Shown here piece after piece: positions 32,918 through 43,655 of a stretch of 64,000 nucleotides of DNA. Position 1 is the first letter of the stretch, and every line of letters begins with the position of its first letter. Both the position numbers and the translations under genes were made by a program. The notes under the pieces were generated by a model. The model did not search any database, was not told the DNA's origin, and saw nothing but the letters and a program-made list of their open reading frames with translations. Source of the stretch: Eumeta japonica (lineage: Eukaryota; Arthropoda; Insecta; Lepidoptera; Psychidae). Location: the NCBI GenBank assembly GCA_005406025.1, contig BGZK01001561.1, positions 1 through 64,000 of the forward strand, given 5' to 3'.

Positions 32918-35102
32918 CACTGAGAAAAAATTGGGTTAAGAAATCGACAATAAAAGTTTTGTCAACATTTTATTGTTGCTATAACGATGCTTACGTACCA
33001 GAGCGAGTTTTCTGCCTGCAACAAAACTTTTATTGTCAAATGTTTTATTGTTCTAGGAAATACAGGAAATAACTTTTGTGACAATGTTTAAAATGCTTTG
33101 ATGAAGCGACGACGTAATTTTATCAGCATATCAATGTATAATTTCTTCTTTTAACAATTTTATGTAAAAAAAAATAATTAAAATTGACAAAACGACAAAG
33201 TAATTTGCTGAAAATGACAATTAGTATATAATGTGAGGGTGCAGGCTCGGCGCAGGGGCAACCGCGCCCTCGTTAGTCCGTGGACGTTTGTTGAGCTCGA
33301 ACGCGTTCCTTCATATTTTTTATTCCAAGTGTTTAAATGTTTAATTAAATAAGGATGTTACAGGTTTTGTCGAAGCAAAGATATAGGCGTTTTGTGACAT
33401 TTTTAAAGTTCATATGCTATGTTATATGTTTTAAATTTTGTGTTTGTTTTCTATATTGAGAAAACTTAATATAATCACAAGTTAACAAAGTGTTTTACGT
33501 GAATGCAACACTTCCCGTATCAAATGTCGCGTCACTACAAGCATTGCTACCACCATTAACCTTTTGTCTGCACATTTCTCGCTGATGAGACAAATTTCAT
33601 GTATTTTACGCCTAAGCGCATCTAGTGAATGAGTTTTCAAAAATAAATTACTGATCAAACTCAGTCAATACTTCGAGCTTGTGAAAATATACACTTCTTA
33701 AACTGCAATTTGTGTACAGTTTACTAGAACTATATGTATAGGTATAGGTATATTCATGTATCCATATTATTGATGTCTGTAGGTGTAAGTGTTTTAATTT
33801 CTGAATTCGAGCCTTTATAATTTTTCCTTCTATCATTACATATTCTCGGATGCATTAATCTCAAGTTCATTTTCTATCTCAAATATTTTAATTGTTTTAT
33901 TGCATATTTTTAATATCGTTTTCAATTTCTTTATATATCTCAAAAATTCTTATACTCTATAAAGTAAACAATTTCTTTCATTTTAATATGATCCATGTTT
34001 AATATGCATTCTTAGTCATTAATATTATATAGAATTAGTAATTAATTATTGAGTACTTAGACATTAAAAAATTTGATGTTATATTTACAAAATTTGCTAC
34101 AATTTGTTGATTATTTTTCAATTTCAGGCAAGCTAATTTGTCGTGTACCAGCTATAATAATAAACATAAACATTAGTGAAATTCTAAACAATTAATACAT
34201 TTTCTTTACTTTAACTAGAAGGTAAGGTAATATATATTATATACCAGGCAAAAATTTTAAATAGCCTTTTTACCCTTTAAGTTCTTTCTTACCTCAATCT
34301 TTTTTTTTATGTGAAATTTCAATAAATGTCTAAAAATTACCTATAGTATTTTCGTAACTTGGTTTTAACCCAGTGATTTACTTTCTTGCAGTTAGTATAC
34401 CAGTGATTTATGTAATCTGTCTTTACTATTATGATATCGCAAAAATTCTTGTAAACAAGTTTGGGGACTGGTAACTGGATGTGTACTTACGCCTTTGTCT
34501 ATAATTCTCCGGACTTTTATTTTTTAGGCGTATATTTTTATAAAGTATGTCATGATTGTCAAAACTTTTATATTTTCTTGATAATGTACTATTAAGGTAT
34601 TGATATTTCTCACAGCCTAATATACTTGCACTTCTCTAGTGGTCCTAAAACAATACGTAATAAATAAAACAATGCGCCTGCGAGGAACATCAAGACCTTC
34701 ATTGTGTACCATCAAGATAAAGGTTAAGATTGGCAGTGTAACTATTCTGAGGTATTACTATAGGCACAAAGTACATTCGCTACCAGAACTAAGGAAGATA
34801 AATTCAGAGACAACTTACATTTGATTTTATATCAAAAAAACTTTGGTTACAAAGATACAATCTATTATTGTGATAGAAATAATGTGACGTTGTTACTAAA
34901 ATTATTTACTTAGACTGCTAATTATTTACTCAATACTACCACTCTAGCATAGTCTACAACCCGGTAGTTGTAGACTATGCTAGAGTGTACATTGACGAAA
35001 CAAAAATTGACATTAAAAACCTAGCGCTTGAGACTATGCGCTATAAATGGCTCGCTAGTAGCAAAGTTTTCTTGACATCGTAGCTATAATTTTTTCTCAG
35101 TG
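32918..35102. mobile_element. 2185-bp element with terminal inverted repeats
   Basis: Left end CACTGAGAAAAAATT (32918-32932) and right end AATTTTTTCTCAGTG (35088-35102) are perfect complements. Both are flanked by GTA/TAC so that the inverted match extends to 18 bases, compatible with a TA or GTAC target duplication. Inside are subterminal inverted repeats (32946-32962 with 33021-33037, 17 bp), a GC-rich patch at 33240-33310, and a perfect 21-bp hairpin (34940-34987). No transposase is readable, so it looks non-autonomous. Superfamily not assigned. Confidence 0.75.
34940..34987. repeat. Perfect 21-bp hairpin near the right end of the TIR element
   Basis: Arms 34940-34960 and 34967-34987, loop CCGGTA. 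The left arm begins CACTCTAGCATAGTCTAC. Confidence 0.95.
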
Positions 35103-35742
35103 TACAACTAATTTAATAATTTACTTAACCCATATATTCGAGGCCTTAGATAATAATATCTAAACCGATACTATATTTTAAATAATAGTTGGTCATGAAA
35201 AGTATCTTGTATCTATGAATTAGTAATACAACAACTTGTTATTTTATTCAGTTTTTTTTTAACTCTAAACTCTATTCCTGTACATTTTGTCAAAGAAGTT
35301 TCACTTCACGTCGTGTGTCAAAACACACTGTTTTTTTATTATCAACGAACAATTAAACAAACAACAGTAAACAACCAAATCCCGCCGAACAACTAAATCA
35401 ACGCTAAGAATTATATTCTTAATTAGAGACACCTTGAGTAAAATAGACCATTAACGTTTTGCTTTGCCTTCACGTACATATTTGTGTTATTATAGTCTAA
35501 ATTTTTTTTCAGTCACAGACAGAAACACTAGCCCCGAGTAATATAACATAAATTTTATTTTGATAATAGGATTAGCCCCGGATTCGTCTAAATTGGAAGT
35601 GTGACCGGTAACGGAATCGAAATTACACATGGGACAAAAAGGAAAATCGAGATCCGAGACCGGGAGGGCTTGAAATCGAGAACGAGGACAAAATTCTGTT
35701 TACCGGTAGGTTTAAAATTAGTATCAAGATCGTGGCCAGAAT

Positions 35743-36190
35743 CGGAATGAGAAGAAATTAGAACTGAGAGTAGGACCGGGACCTAAAGTGGGAGGAGAAT
35801 CAGAATTTAATGAACAGTGATACAAATTGGCATCGAGAATAGTACCTGGATGGGAATGAGAAGATATTAGAATTGAGATCGGGACCGAGATCTAAAACGG
35901 GAGGAGAATCAGAAATTAATTGAAAGCAATACAAATTAGCATCGAGATAAGGACCTGAATCGGAATGAGAAAAGATTAGAATTAAGAGAGGGACCGAGAT
36001 CTAAAGCGGGAAGAAAATCAGAATCGAATGGAGAGTGATACAAATTGGTATAGAGATAAGGACCTGGATCGGAATGAGAAAATATTAGAATTGGGGGAAG
36101 AACCGGGATCTAAAGCGGGAGGAAAATCAGAATTTAATGGAGAATGATAGAAATTGCCATCGAGAATAAGACGTGGATCGGAATCGAGAA
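35743..36190 (-). repeat. 109-bp tandem array, about four units
   Basis: The landmark CGGAATGAG (or close variant) falls at 35743, 35852, 35961, 36070 and 36179, a constant 109-bp spacing. Each unit contains GGGACCGAGATCTAAAGCGGG-like, AGGAGAATCAGAATTTAATG and GATACAAATTGGCATCGAGA stretches. Units differ by point changes only. Confidence 0.92.
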
Positions 36191-36230
36191 CTGGTTAGCG
36201 ACCAGGATCATGATTAATGGTCATAATCGG

Positions 36231-36233
<3 letters not shown>

Positions 36234-36275
<42 letters not shown>

Positions 36276-36296
36276 CTTCAATATATATTGAAGGAA
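36234..36296. repeat. (TA)n microsatellite plus 24-bp palindrome
   Basis: About 20 TA units (36234-36273) followed by the palindrome TTCCTTCAATATATATTGAA (continuing to 36296). Confidence 0.9.
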
Positions 36297-36831
36297 TTTA
36301 TTCCTTCCTCGCGGAAGGAGTCGCGGGCGAAAATTAGTCAAGAAATAAAATTACACCGGAGTTTTTTACAAAATTAGATTTTAAAAAGCGTTTGTGATAT
36401 TTTATCTGGAACGACGTTATATTGGATTTTGCGACTCACACCGCTGTCACGCGTGGAACGCGACAGCGTGCACTAAAACAAGAGCTTAACTTTCAACGAG
36501 CAAAGTAGATTTTACAGGATAACCTGAAAAGAAACGGGAACACGGCATGTTTGCAAAATGCCATGTAGCGGGATGTATATGTGTTCAGCTGCACAATACA
36601 TTATATTTACGTAACAGGGATTAATAATGGCTACCACAGTTATACTTTAAATCATTTTATTTTTAAATGTGTGGGTATTATATAATTTGGAAAGCAACGA
36701 AGAGTTGTACAGCATCACATTTATTACTTAAAATTATTCTGATTCGCTGTTTCATTTCTTTTATGAAATGAATTAATGGTTATTTATTAAAGTACCAAAT
36801 ACGAATTTGTCTTTAAAATCAATTTGAATAT

Positions 36832-37071
36832 TTATATATTAATATTAGCCCAGAAAATAACAAATCTTCCTTGGTCCTTGGGCGTCTTGTTGTATGTCGA
36901 GTCGTCTAACCTGCACTCCGTATGGAACAGTTGACATTCAGGCTCAAGGTTACATAAATGTTGATTGACGTGATGAGAGCTGAGCCACGATTTCAAATTA
37001 GTTAGATGGAAATTTGCCGCATCCGCCACCCCGCGCTCAAAAGGAGACGTCCATAAAGCTGGCATTGGCAA
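36832..37071 (-). other. Unassigned open frame inside FANK1-like intron
   Basis: Seventy-nine codons with protein-like composition and clustered Cys (ERGVADAANFHLTNLKSWL, then CNLEPECQLFHTEC and RLDDSTYNKTPKDQGRF). It is bounded by AG-like sites but does not fit the phases of the host gene. Possibly a fragment of a captured gene or transposon; family not recognised. Confidence 0.25.
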
Positions 37072-37971
37072 TGTAGCGGAATCAAATTTGATATAGGTAG
37101 AAATTTCATCCTTTTGCTACCGTTTATTTGTTACAGTAAAAATAATTTTGCTATGTCAACCATTTTAGAAAAAGACATAGGTACATTTAAGTGTAATAAA
37201 ATGCCATAAAACAAATAGATCCATTGAAGGTCCAATTTCTAATCGCAAATCCCGCGTGTTTATAAATATTAACGATGTCTACAGTTTATCGGTGTATCTT
37301 TTCAGGCACAGCTGTGGAGTTATGCAGTAGGACACGTAGCGATCATTAATCATAAGAATCACATCCGCCGCTTAAGAAAATTGTTTTTAAAAAAGTAGGA
37401 AATGCCAGATCATTTTGTTTGTATATTTAGTCAAGTCGCCAAGTTCAAAATCGTGTTACTTATTGACAAAAGTCCTAAAAATATGTGCGATAGCTCATTG
37501 GATTCGGAATGACGTCTAGAAAAATGTATACGAAGAATTACTGCACTATTAAAATTACAAAAATTATAAACAAATCAAGATGAAAAAAAGGTATTTCGTT
37601 TTTTGGCAATTATTAAAAAATAATTAACATTTAAGAAATTTAAAAAAAAATCTCGTAAAGAAGAGAAAATTTCCTTAAAAAGACTACTATCACCTTCATT
37701 ATATATATTTTAATTTACTGCTGAAAATAGGGCTCCGCGCGGCCGATTCAGCATAGCGGCGCTACCGTTTAACAGAGTCTATCACACAAATAATTTTTTT
37801 TATTGGATTAAATATTAACATTAAAATTTAAAGAAAATATGGTGTCATCAGAACACTTCAAAGAATATTTCAATTCAAACCATTTTTCGTGGACTTTTAT
37901 TTTTACATAAGACGGTATTGACGTTTAAATTATTGGTCAATAAATTTTTGGCTTCTCGGAGCTCTGCTCTG

Positions 37972-37973
<2 letters not shown>

Positions 37974-38023
<50 letters not shown>
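37974..38023. repeat. (TA)n microsatellite
   Basis: About 25 uninterrupted TA units. Confidence 0.95.
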
Positions 38024-38024
<1 letters not shown>

Positions 38025-38459
38025 TTAACAAGACAACATTATAAAAGTATTTTAAATTTGTGTATTTTGTTTATTATAATTGTTTTATGTTATCAAAAAA
38101 ATTAAAATTCTCAATAACGTCAAATTTTTTTTAAACAAATGTTTAGTTATGACCATTTTTGCATAGAGGCTTTAACCAATACGAAAAAAAATGTACACGG
38201 CATTTGTTAATAAATTGTTCATGTACAAAGGGACTAGTCTAATATTGTGAATTTTTTTTTTCTATGTTGTTGTCATGGTAAAATAATGATTTTATATAAA
38301 AAAAATTAAGAAAATATTTTTAATGATAAGAAAACAAGAAATATTTTAAGGAAATATTTTTTTTACGCAAGGATTACTTGGTTATACAGGCGTATAAGTA
38401 TAGGAGGCATTTGAAAAGCAGGTCATCTATCTTTAGTCTACACTCTTACCCTTTCAAAT

Positions 38460-39027
38460 CACAAACATTTTATTCAAAAACTACATGACGTATATTATTG
38501 AAATTAATACTATAGGTGTCTTGTATAAGCTTCTACTTAGTTTATTAATTAAAAAAAAATTCTAGGGGAGGATGTAACAGAAGCTGAAAAAAATTTCTTT
38601 CAGCAAACTTCAACGAGTGGCATATATTTCAACAGTTTTATGAAAATACATGAAGATTTTTAAGCAATTTTTCTGATTATGTGAATAATTTCGGAAATAA
38701 TCGCTCCGAAAGTAGCAGAAATTCAGTCCCCCACCCTCTTACTTTCTAAATAGTATGTCCAAAAATATGGAAAAAATAACTACGGTAACGCTTAATACAT
38801 ACGCTCTTTTGCTGATGCACTTTAGTTTGCACTAATTTAATGGCAATAGTCTATATATCTACTTGTTTTTGTAGTTATAGGCGACTAAAGTATTTATGTC
38901 TAACTATTCTGTGTGAAAAATATGGAAAAAGTGTAACAATGTACTTTTCTCATCCGTAGTGCATTTCTTCCTAATAATGGCTTCGGAACCCTATAATGAC
39001 TATGATCCGACATGGTCTTGGCCAGTT
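38460..39027 (-). repeat. Inverted, partial copy of the 59.8-61.3 kb repeat
   Basis: Read on the - strand it starts ACTGGCCAAGACCATGTCGG and follows the order seen at 59821 onward (GGTTCCGAAGCCATTATTAG, then the AAAAAGTGTAACAATG-like stretch, TGGACATACTATTTAGAAAG, and TGTAGTTTTTGAATAAAATG near its end). Confidence 0.75.
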
Positions 39028-39829
39028 TTTTCTCAGTTGCAGCAATTGAGATTAATTCCTTTGTATAATAGTTTCTTCTATTCATTGTTTTACATTGGTA
39101 TTTACTTTCAAAGTATAGATAAATTCAATTTTAACTCTATACAATACAGGAAATACAAGTCCGAGCACAAGTAGTTTTTATTTTTTTTATTTTAACGATT
39201 TATTAACTTTAGAACCCTAAAAACAACATAAAACACCCATCGACTCAGTGTAAACGCTTTGAACAAACTGACGGGTGTTCACAGGAAAGCTCCAATCTAT
39301 CTGCTAACAACAAAAAAATTCAACGAAAATTTATATTCGGTGCAAGAAAGCCACATTTAGGAAAATTATTAAACTTAAAAAAAATTCATTATCATATATA
39401 AAAAAAATTGAATTGTGACGAATCCAATGCAAGACAATAGGAATAAAAGATTAAGAAATAAACCTCAGTTAAAATTTGTCTATATTACTGACTCAGAGTA
39501 TCCGTATCCGAGTAGCGAAATATTGTAAAATATTTTACTACTCGATACGGTAACGAGCCGCGCCGCCGCTCGCCTTCAGATTAGATCCCGTAAAATCCAC
39601 TTGACTGTTGAAGATATAACTATTGTTTCAGTGCGCCGAGTTGAGTGTTAATTGTTATATTGGATGATTTCAAAATTTCCAGTAGAAAAAAAAACTTTCA
39701 AAAGCCGAAAATGAGAACAAAAAGTATTTTTCTACAAATGTAGAAAGTACAATTTTTCTTGTACCTATTAAAGTTAAAATACATACTTTTATATGTACTA
39801 GAAAAAGCAAAAACAGTTGAGTTTTACAC

Positions 39830-40102
39830 TTACTTGTATTTGTATTTACAGAAATCCATTTCCGAATTTATAACATCTTTTCCTTGATGCACAACATACC
39901 TAATAGATTGGGGCGGGGTAGACGTTTGGGGAGTGACGACACACAACACAAGGTTGTCGAGCGATACGAAGCGGTGCGCGCGCGCTGGTACGAGTAAATT
40001 ACACAAGAGCGGTCCATTGGGGTGTAAATCCCACAAAAACATATAAACTATATATATTCTTGTATGTATGAATGATGAGGCGTCAAAGATGATCTCGAGC
40101 AC
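39830..40102 (-). other. Unassigned open frame with GC-rich part
   Basis: Ninety codons on the - strand, GC-rich in the middle (39900-40020, with GGGGCGGGGTAGACG on +). Segments WDLHPNGPLLCNLLVPARAH and DNLVLCVVTPQTSTPPQSI look protein-like but match no family I know. It is not needed for the host gene's frame. May be old mobile-element sequence. Confidence 0.25.
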
Positions 40103-40329
40103 AGTTACGCTTCTGGACGTTGGGAAGACAAAAATGCCGGTAGCGAGAGAAGCTTTGTCTCACTGACGGACATTTCCTTCTCGTCCAGGAAACACGTCGA
40201 CAATTGGCCTGTAGTATTTAGGAGCGAAATATTCATGTTCAGAAGAATTTTGTAATGATTTAACATATTTACATACTTTACAAATAAACTTCTGAAGTCT
40301 TCCTGAAATATTAAACGGGCTGCTTCGAC

Positions 40330-43300
40330 AGAGAGAGACCCTAACTTAGTAATTCAAAATAAATAGGGTTTTCTGGGCAAAAGAGAATTTGCAGATTCCT
40401 TCCACCTAAATTTCAATATATCAATTGTTAAGAAGATTGAGAGTATATTATGGAATAAAGAGCTATTGCGTCAATTTTGCCGTAATGTAATGATTGGAAA
40501 TAATAACAATTTAAATAATTGTATTCTTAACCTTAATATTAAGGAAATGAAAAACAAGGAGCTAGAGGTTGAGCTCTTTATGGATAATGCCAATATCAAT
40601 ATACTATGTATTACGGAACATTGGTTCAGGAACGGTCAGCTTCTCTTTGGCTTTCCTAATCACCAGGTTGCAAGCTTCATCAGCACAGAGAATTCTACAC
40701 ATGGCGGTTCCTTAATTGTAAACCGTAATAATCTTAAATTTAAGGAAAGAATTGTGGAACGCTGCTGAGTGAGTTGTGGAGATAGCCTGTGTGGAACTCG
40801 AGCGGCTTATTGTGATGAACGTATACAGGCCCCCTCATTCTTCTTATGAATTGTTTGAATCGATTATCAATCGAGCCTTGTGTAAGGTAAGTGATAAAAA
40901 TAAATATATTGTAATATGTGGTGACTTTAATATACACTTATTAGATGTCACCAATCACAGCAGCAGAATTCTAGATTTCTTTGGGTGTTACAATCTGTCA
41001 AACCTTTGTTTGGAGTCTACAAGAATTACGTCTGCCTCTAAGACATATCTTGATAATACTTATACGAATGTTGAACTACTTCAGAAATATATTATCACTA
41101 ATTTAAAATTAGACCATAGTGGTCAAACAGCGTCTTTTGAAATACCGATTAAAAGAAATCTAAAAAAGTTATAAAGTGCACTCTATTTAACGAAAAACTA
41201 TTGGTAGAATTTAGAAAATATGTCATGTAAAGGATTCCGGAACTACAATGCTGTAACAATTCCAGTGAGTTGTATACACTCAGTATTTTATGTAATAAAA
41301 GAGGAATACGCCATTATTTTCCAAATAAAAATTATAAAGGTAAATGAGTCATTATCGTTCAGTGATTGAGCAACAGTGGGAGTACACAAAAGTAGAAAAA
41401 GATTGACGAAAGAACATACAATAAAATTTAATGAAAACAACTGAATGTCATAAAGAACGAAATAGGCAAAATTAAAGGTCGCGATCTTGACTTCCAACTT
41501 AGGATAAATAATAAAATTTTAAAAAAGACAAAGTTGCCGAAGCCTTTGAAATATTTTTTGCTGACATTCCAATTTCGACTACCAAATCATTCAATGCATC
41601 TACCTCTCTTGCTATATCCTTAATAAGTGAATATATTCCGCCTATAAATATTAATTTAGAATTTAAATATATAAATTCGGAGGACATTATTAAGGCATTT
41701 AAGTCGTTGGATATGAAAAAGACTGCTGATCTCCATGGTCTCTTAGTTAAAATTGTAAACTCCATTATTGATTGTATTGCACCGCATTTGGCGCTTGTTT
41801 TTAATAAATGTTTGGATGATGGCACGTTTTCTGATCTGATGAAAGAAAGCAAAGTTTTTCCCATATTTTCAGTCGGTAGTAAACCCAATAACTTAAGGCG
41901 GTAGTAAATCGAACCCCAATAACGTAAGACTTATATCTGTACTGCCGACATAAGTAAAATTTTTCAAAAGTTGATCCTAAATCGACTACTACTATATTTT
42001 GTAGTAATAATGTAATGTCAGTCAAAAAACAGTCTGGTTTCATATGGGGTCGCTCAACAATTGATGTTGGTGTTGAGCTTCTTGAAAACATTTTTCAAGT
42101 CTGCGAGGATTCGCGGAATGCGATAGGAGTGTTTGGCGATCTCTCCAAGGCGTCAACTCTGTAAATCACGAAATACTGATCAGGAAGTTACATTATAATG
42201 GAGTTACGGGTCGTGCACTCGACATACTGGCATCATATTTGACTAATAGGGTTTAGAGGGTCGATGTCTATAAAATGAGATTGTCTGGATTCCTGTTCCG
42301 CTAAAGGGATCGGTCCTTGGTCCGTTTCTATTTTTAGTTTATATTAGAGGTGTTGTGTAGGTCAAGAATACAAATACTGGGTATGACTTATTGTGTTTTA
42401 TTTACGTATTTTATGAATACAACATAGAGCGTAATTACATGGCAAGCAGGAAGTGTAGTAAAAGTGTTCCGCCTCCGGTAGGGGGCGCTAGGTCTGTGCT
42501 ACGTTCCGAAACGCACGATTAGATCTCTGACAAGAGGACTTACCAAGCCTTGTTAAGGATATACATGAGATAGTATTGTTTGCAGATGATACCTTTTCAT
42601 TATACGAAGTTAAAAGACGTCCACTGGATTATGTCGATGTGAACATTGTTATCTCCAGAATTGAAAAATAGTTTACTTTAAATCATTTACTTCAAAATAG
42701 GAAGAAAACAAAATGTGTGAAATTCTCACTGAGATTCTGAAGAAACGAGGAATCATAGCTTGCTGGTATTGCTGTATTCCTAGGTCTCACTTTAGACAAT
42801 AAACTTCAGTGGGGTCCCCATGTCAATAAGTTGGCGTAAAAGGATTAGTTCTGCTGCATTTGTTATAAAAAAAAATGAGAAATTTGTCCGATATCAATAT
42901 CGCTAGATTGGTTTATTAGGCTGTTTCCACAGTTTGGTGTCATATGGCATCTTGTTTTAGATATAGCTGCGGATGTTCACAGAATTTTCGTTTTGTAAAA
43001 GTGGACCATTCGCTCAATTTATGGCCTGAAACTCGTGTTTTTTTAGAAGTAAGTCTAAAGAAATTAAAATTTTAAATGTGGCATCTCATTTTAATTATCA
43101 AACTTTGACATATGTTAAAAAACATTTAGAATGTTTTAATAAAAATAGTGATAGATATAATTTGAACACTAGAAATAAAAAAAAAACTGTGTTCATTTGT
43201 TAGTTGACTGCATAGGGTCACAAATTCTTTTAAGGGGCTCTGTGGGCGTATTTTCAATAACATTCCTGTGGACATACAAAATTTGCCTTACAAATGTAAA

Positions 43301-43655
43301 GTATACAAATGTAAAGTATTTATTAAGCAAACTCTTTGCACAAAAGGGTATTATACAATCTCTGAATATTTAGAGGATAAATAGATATAATGAGCTCGAC
43401 TTCCTACAGTTTTTTTTTCCTGCAATAGTTTTTATATATGTTTGTATTTCTATATAATTGGTTTGAAAAGAGCTGTTCTCAACTTTCTTGTTTGTTGTTC
43501 TTGAGGGATACTGCCTTACGATCGAGTGGTAATAAAAAAAAGTGGAAAAGATTAAAAAACAATTAATAACTGTAAATTCTTTAAATGTAATGACGTGTTT
43601 CTAGTGTTATATTTTAACCTATGAAATAAAAATGTTTTGAATTTGAATTTGTATT
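40330..43655 (+). mobile_element. Decayed jockey/CR1-like LINE (endonuclease, RT, 3' tail)
   Basis: In order on +: endonuclease segments (INILCITEHWF near 40590-40625; MNVYRPPHSSYELFESII near 40815-40870; IVICGDFNIHLLD near 40908-40950; DHSGQTASFEI near 41115-41145), then RT segments (AFKSLDMKKTADLHGLL near 41695-41745; QSGFIWGRSTIDVG near 42028-42070; FGDLSKAS near 42130; ILASYLTNRV near 42220-42255; VLFADDT near 42568-42590), and a 3' end with TTGAATTTGAATTT at 43637-43650. At least one stop separates the two endonuclease halves (40766-40768) and several frameshifts break the RT. The catalytic ADD is kept but the AFD of motif A is lost. About 190 bases of foreign sequence interrupt the RT at about 42347-42537. 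Confidence 0.85.

Larger units (their letters stand above)
35500..36335 (-). repeat. Dispersed GATTCCG-type repeat, long copy C (inverted, expanded)
   Basis: Inverted relative to copies A and B. Read on the - strand it has the head (CGCCCGCGACTCC), a TATATCGACCGATTATGACC block, the core, then CCCATGTGTAATTTCG and the tail with CTATTATCAAAATAAAATTT. The core has become a 109-bp tandem array and a long TA run has grown at 36234-36273. Confidence 0.75.

Noticed and set aside
36832..40102. The two intronic open frames as extra FANK1-like exons
   Set aside because: The FN3 domain is continuous across the intron without them (VY|S|GGMTT), and their edges do not fit the phases.
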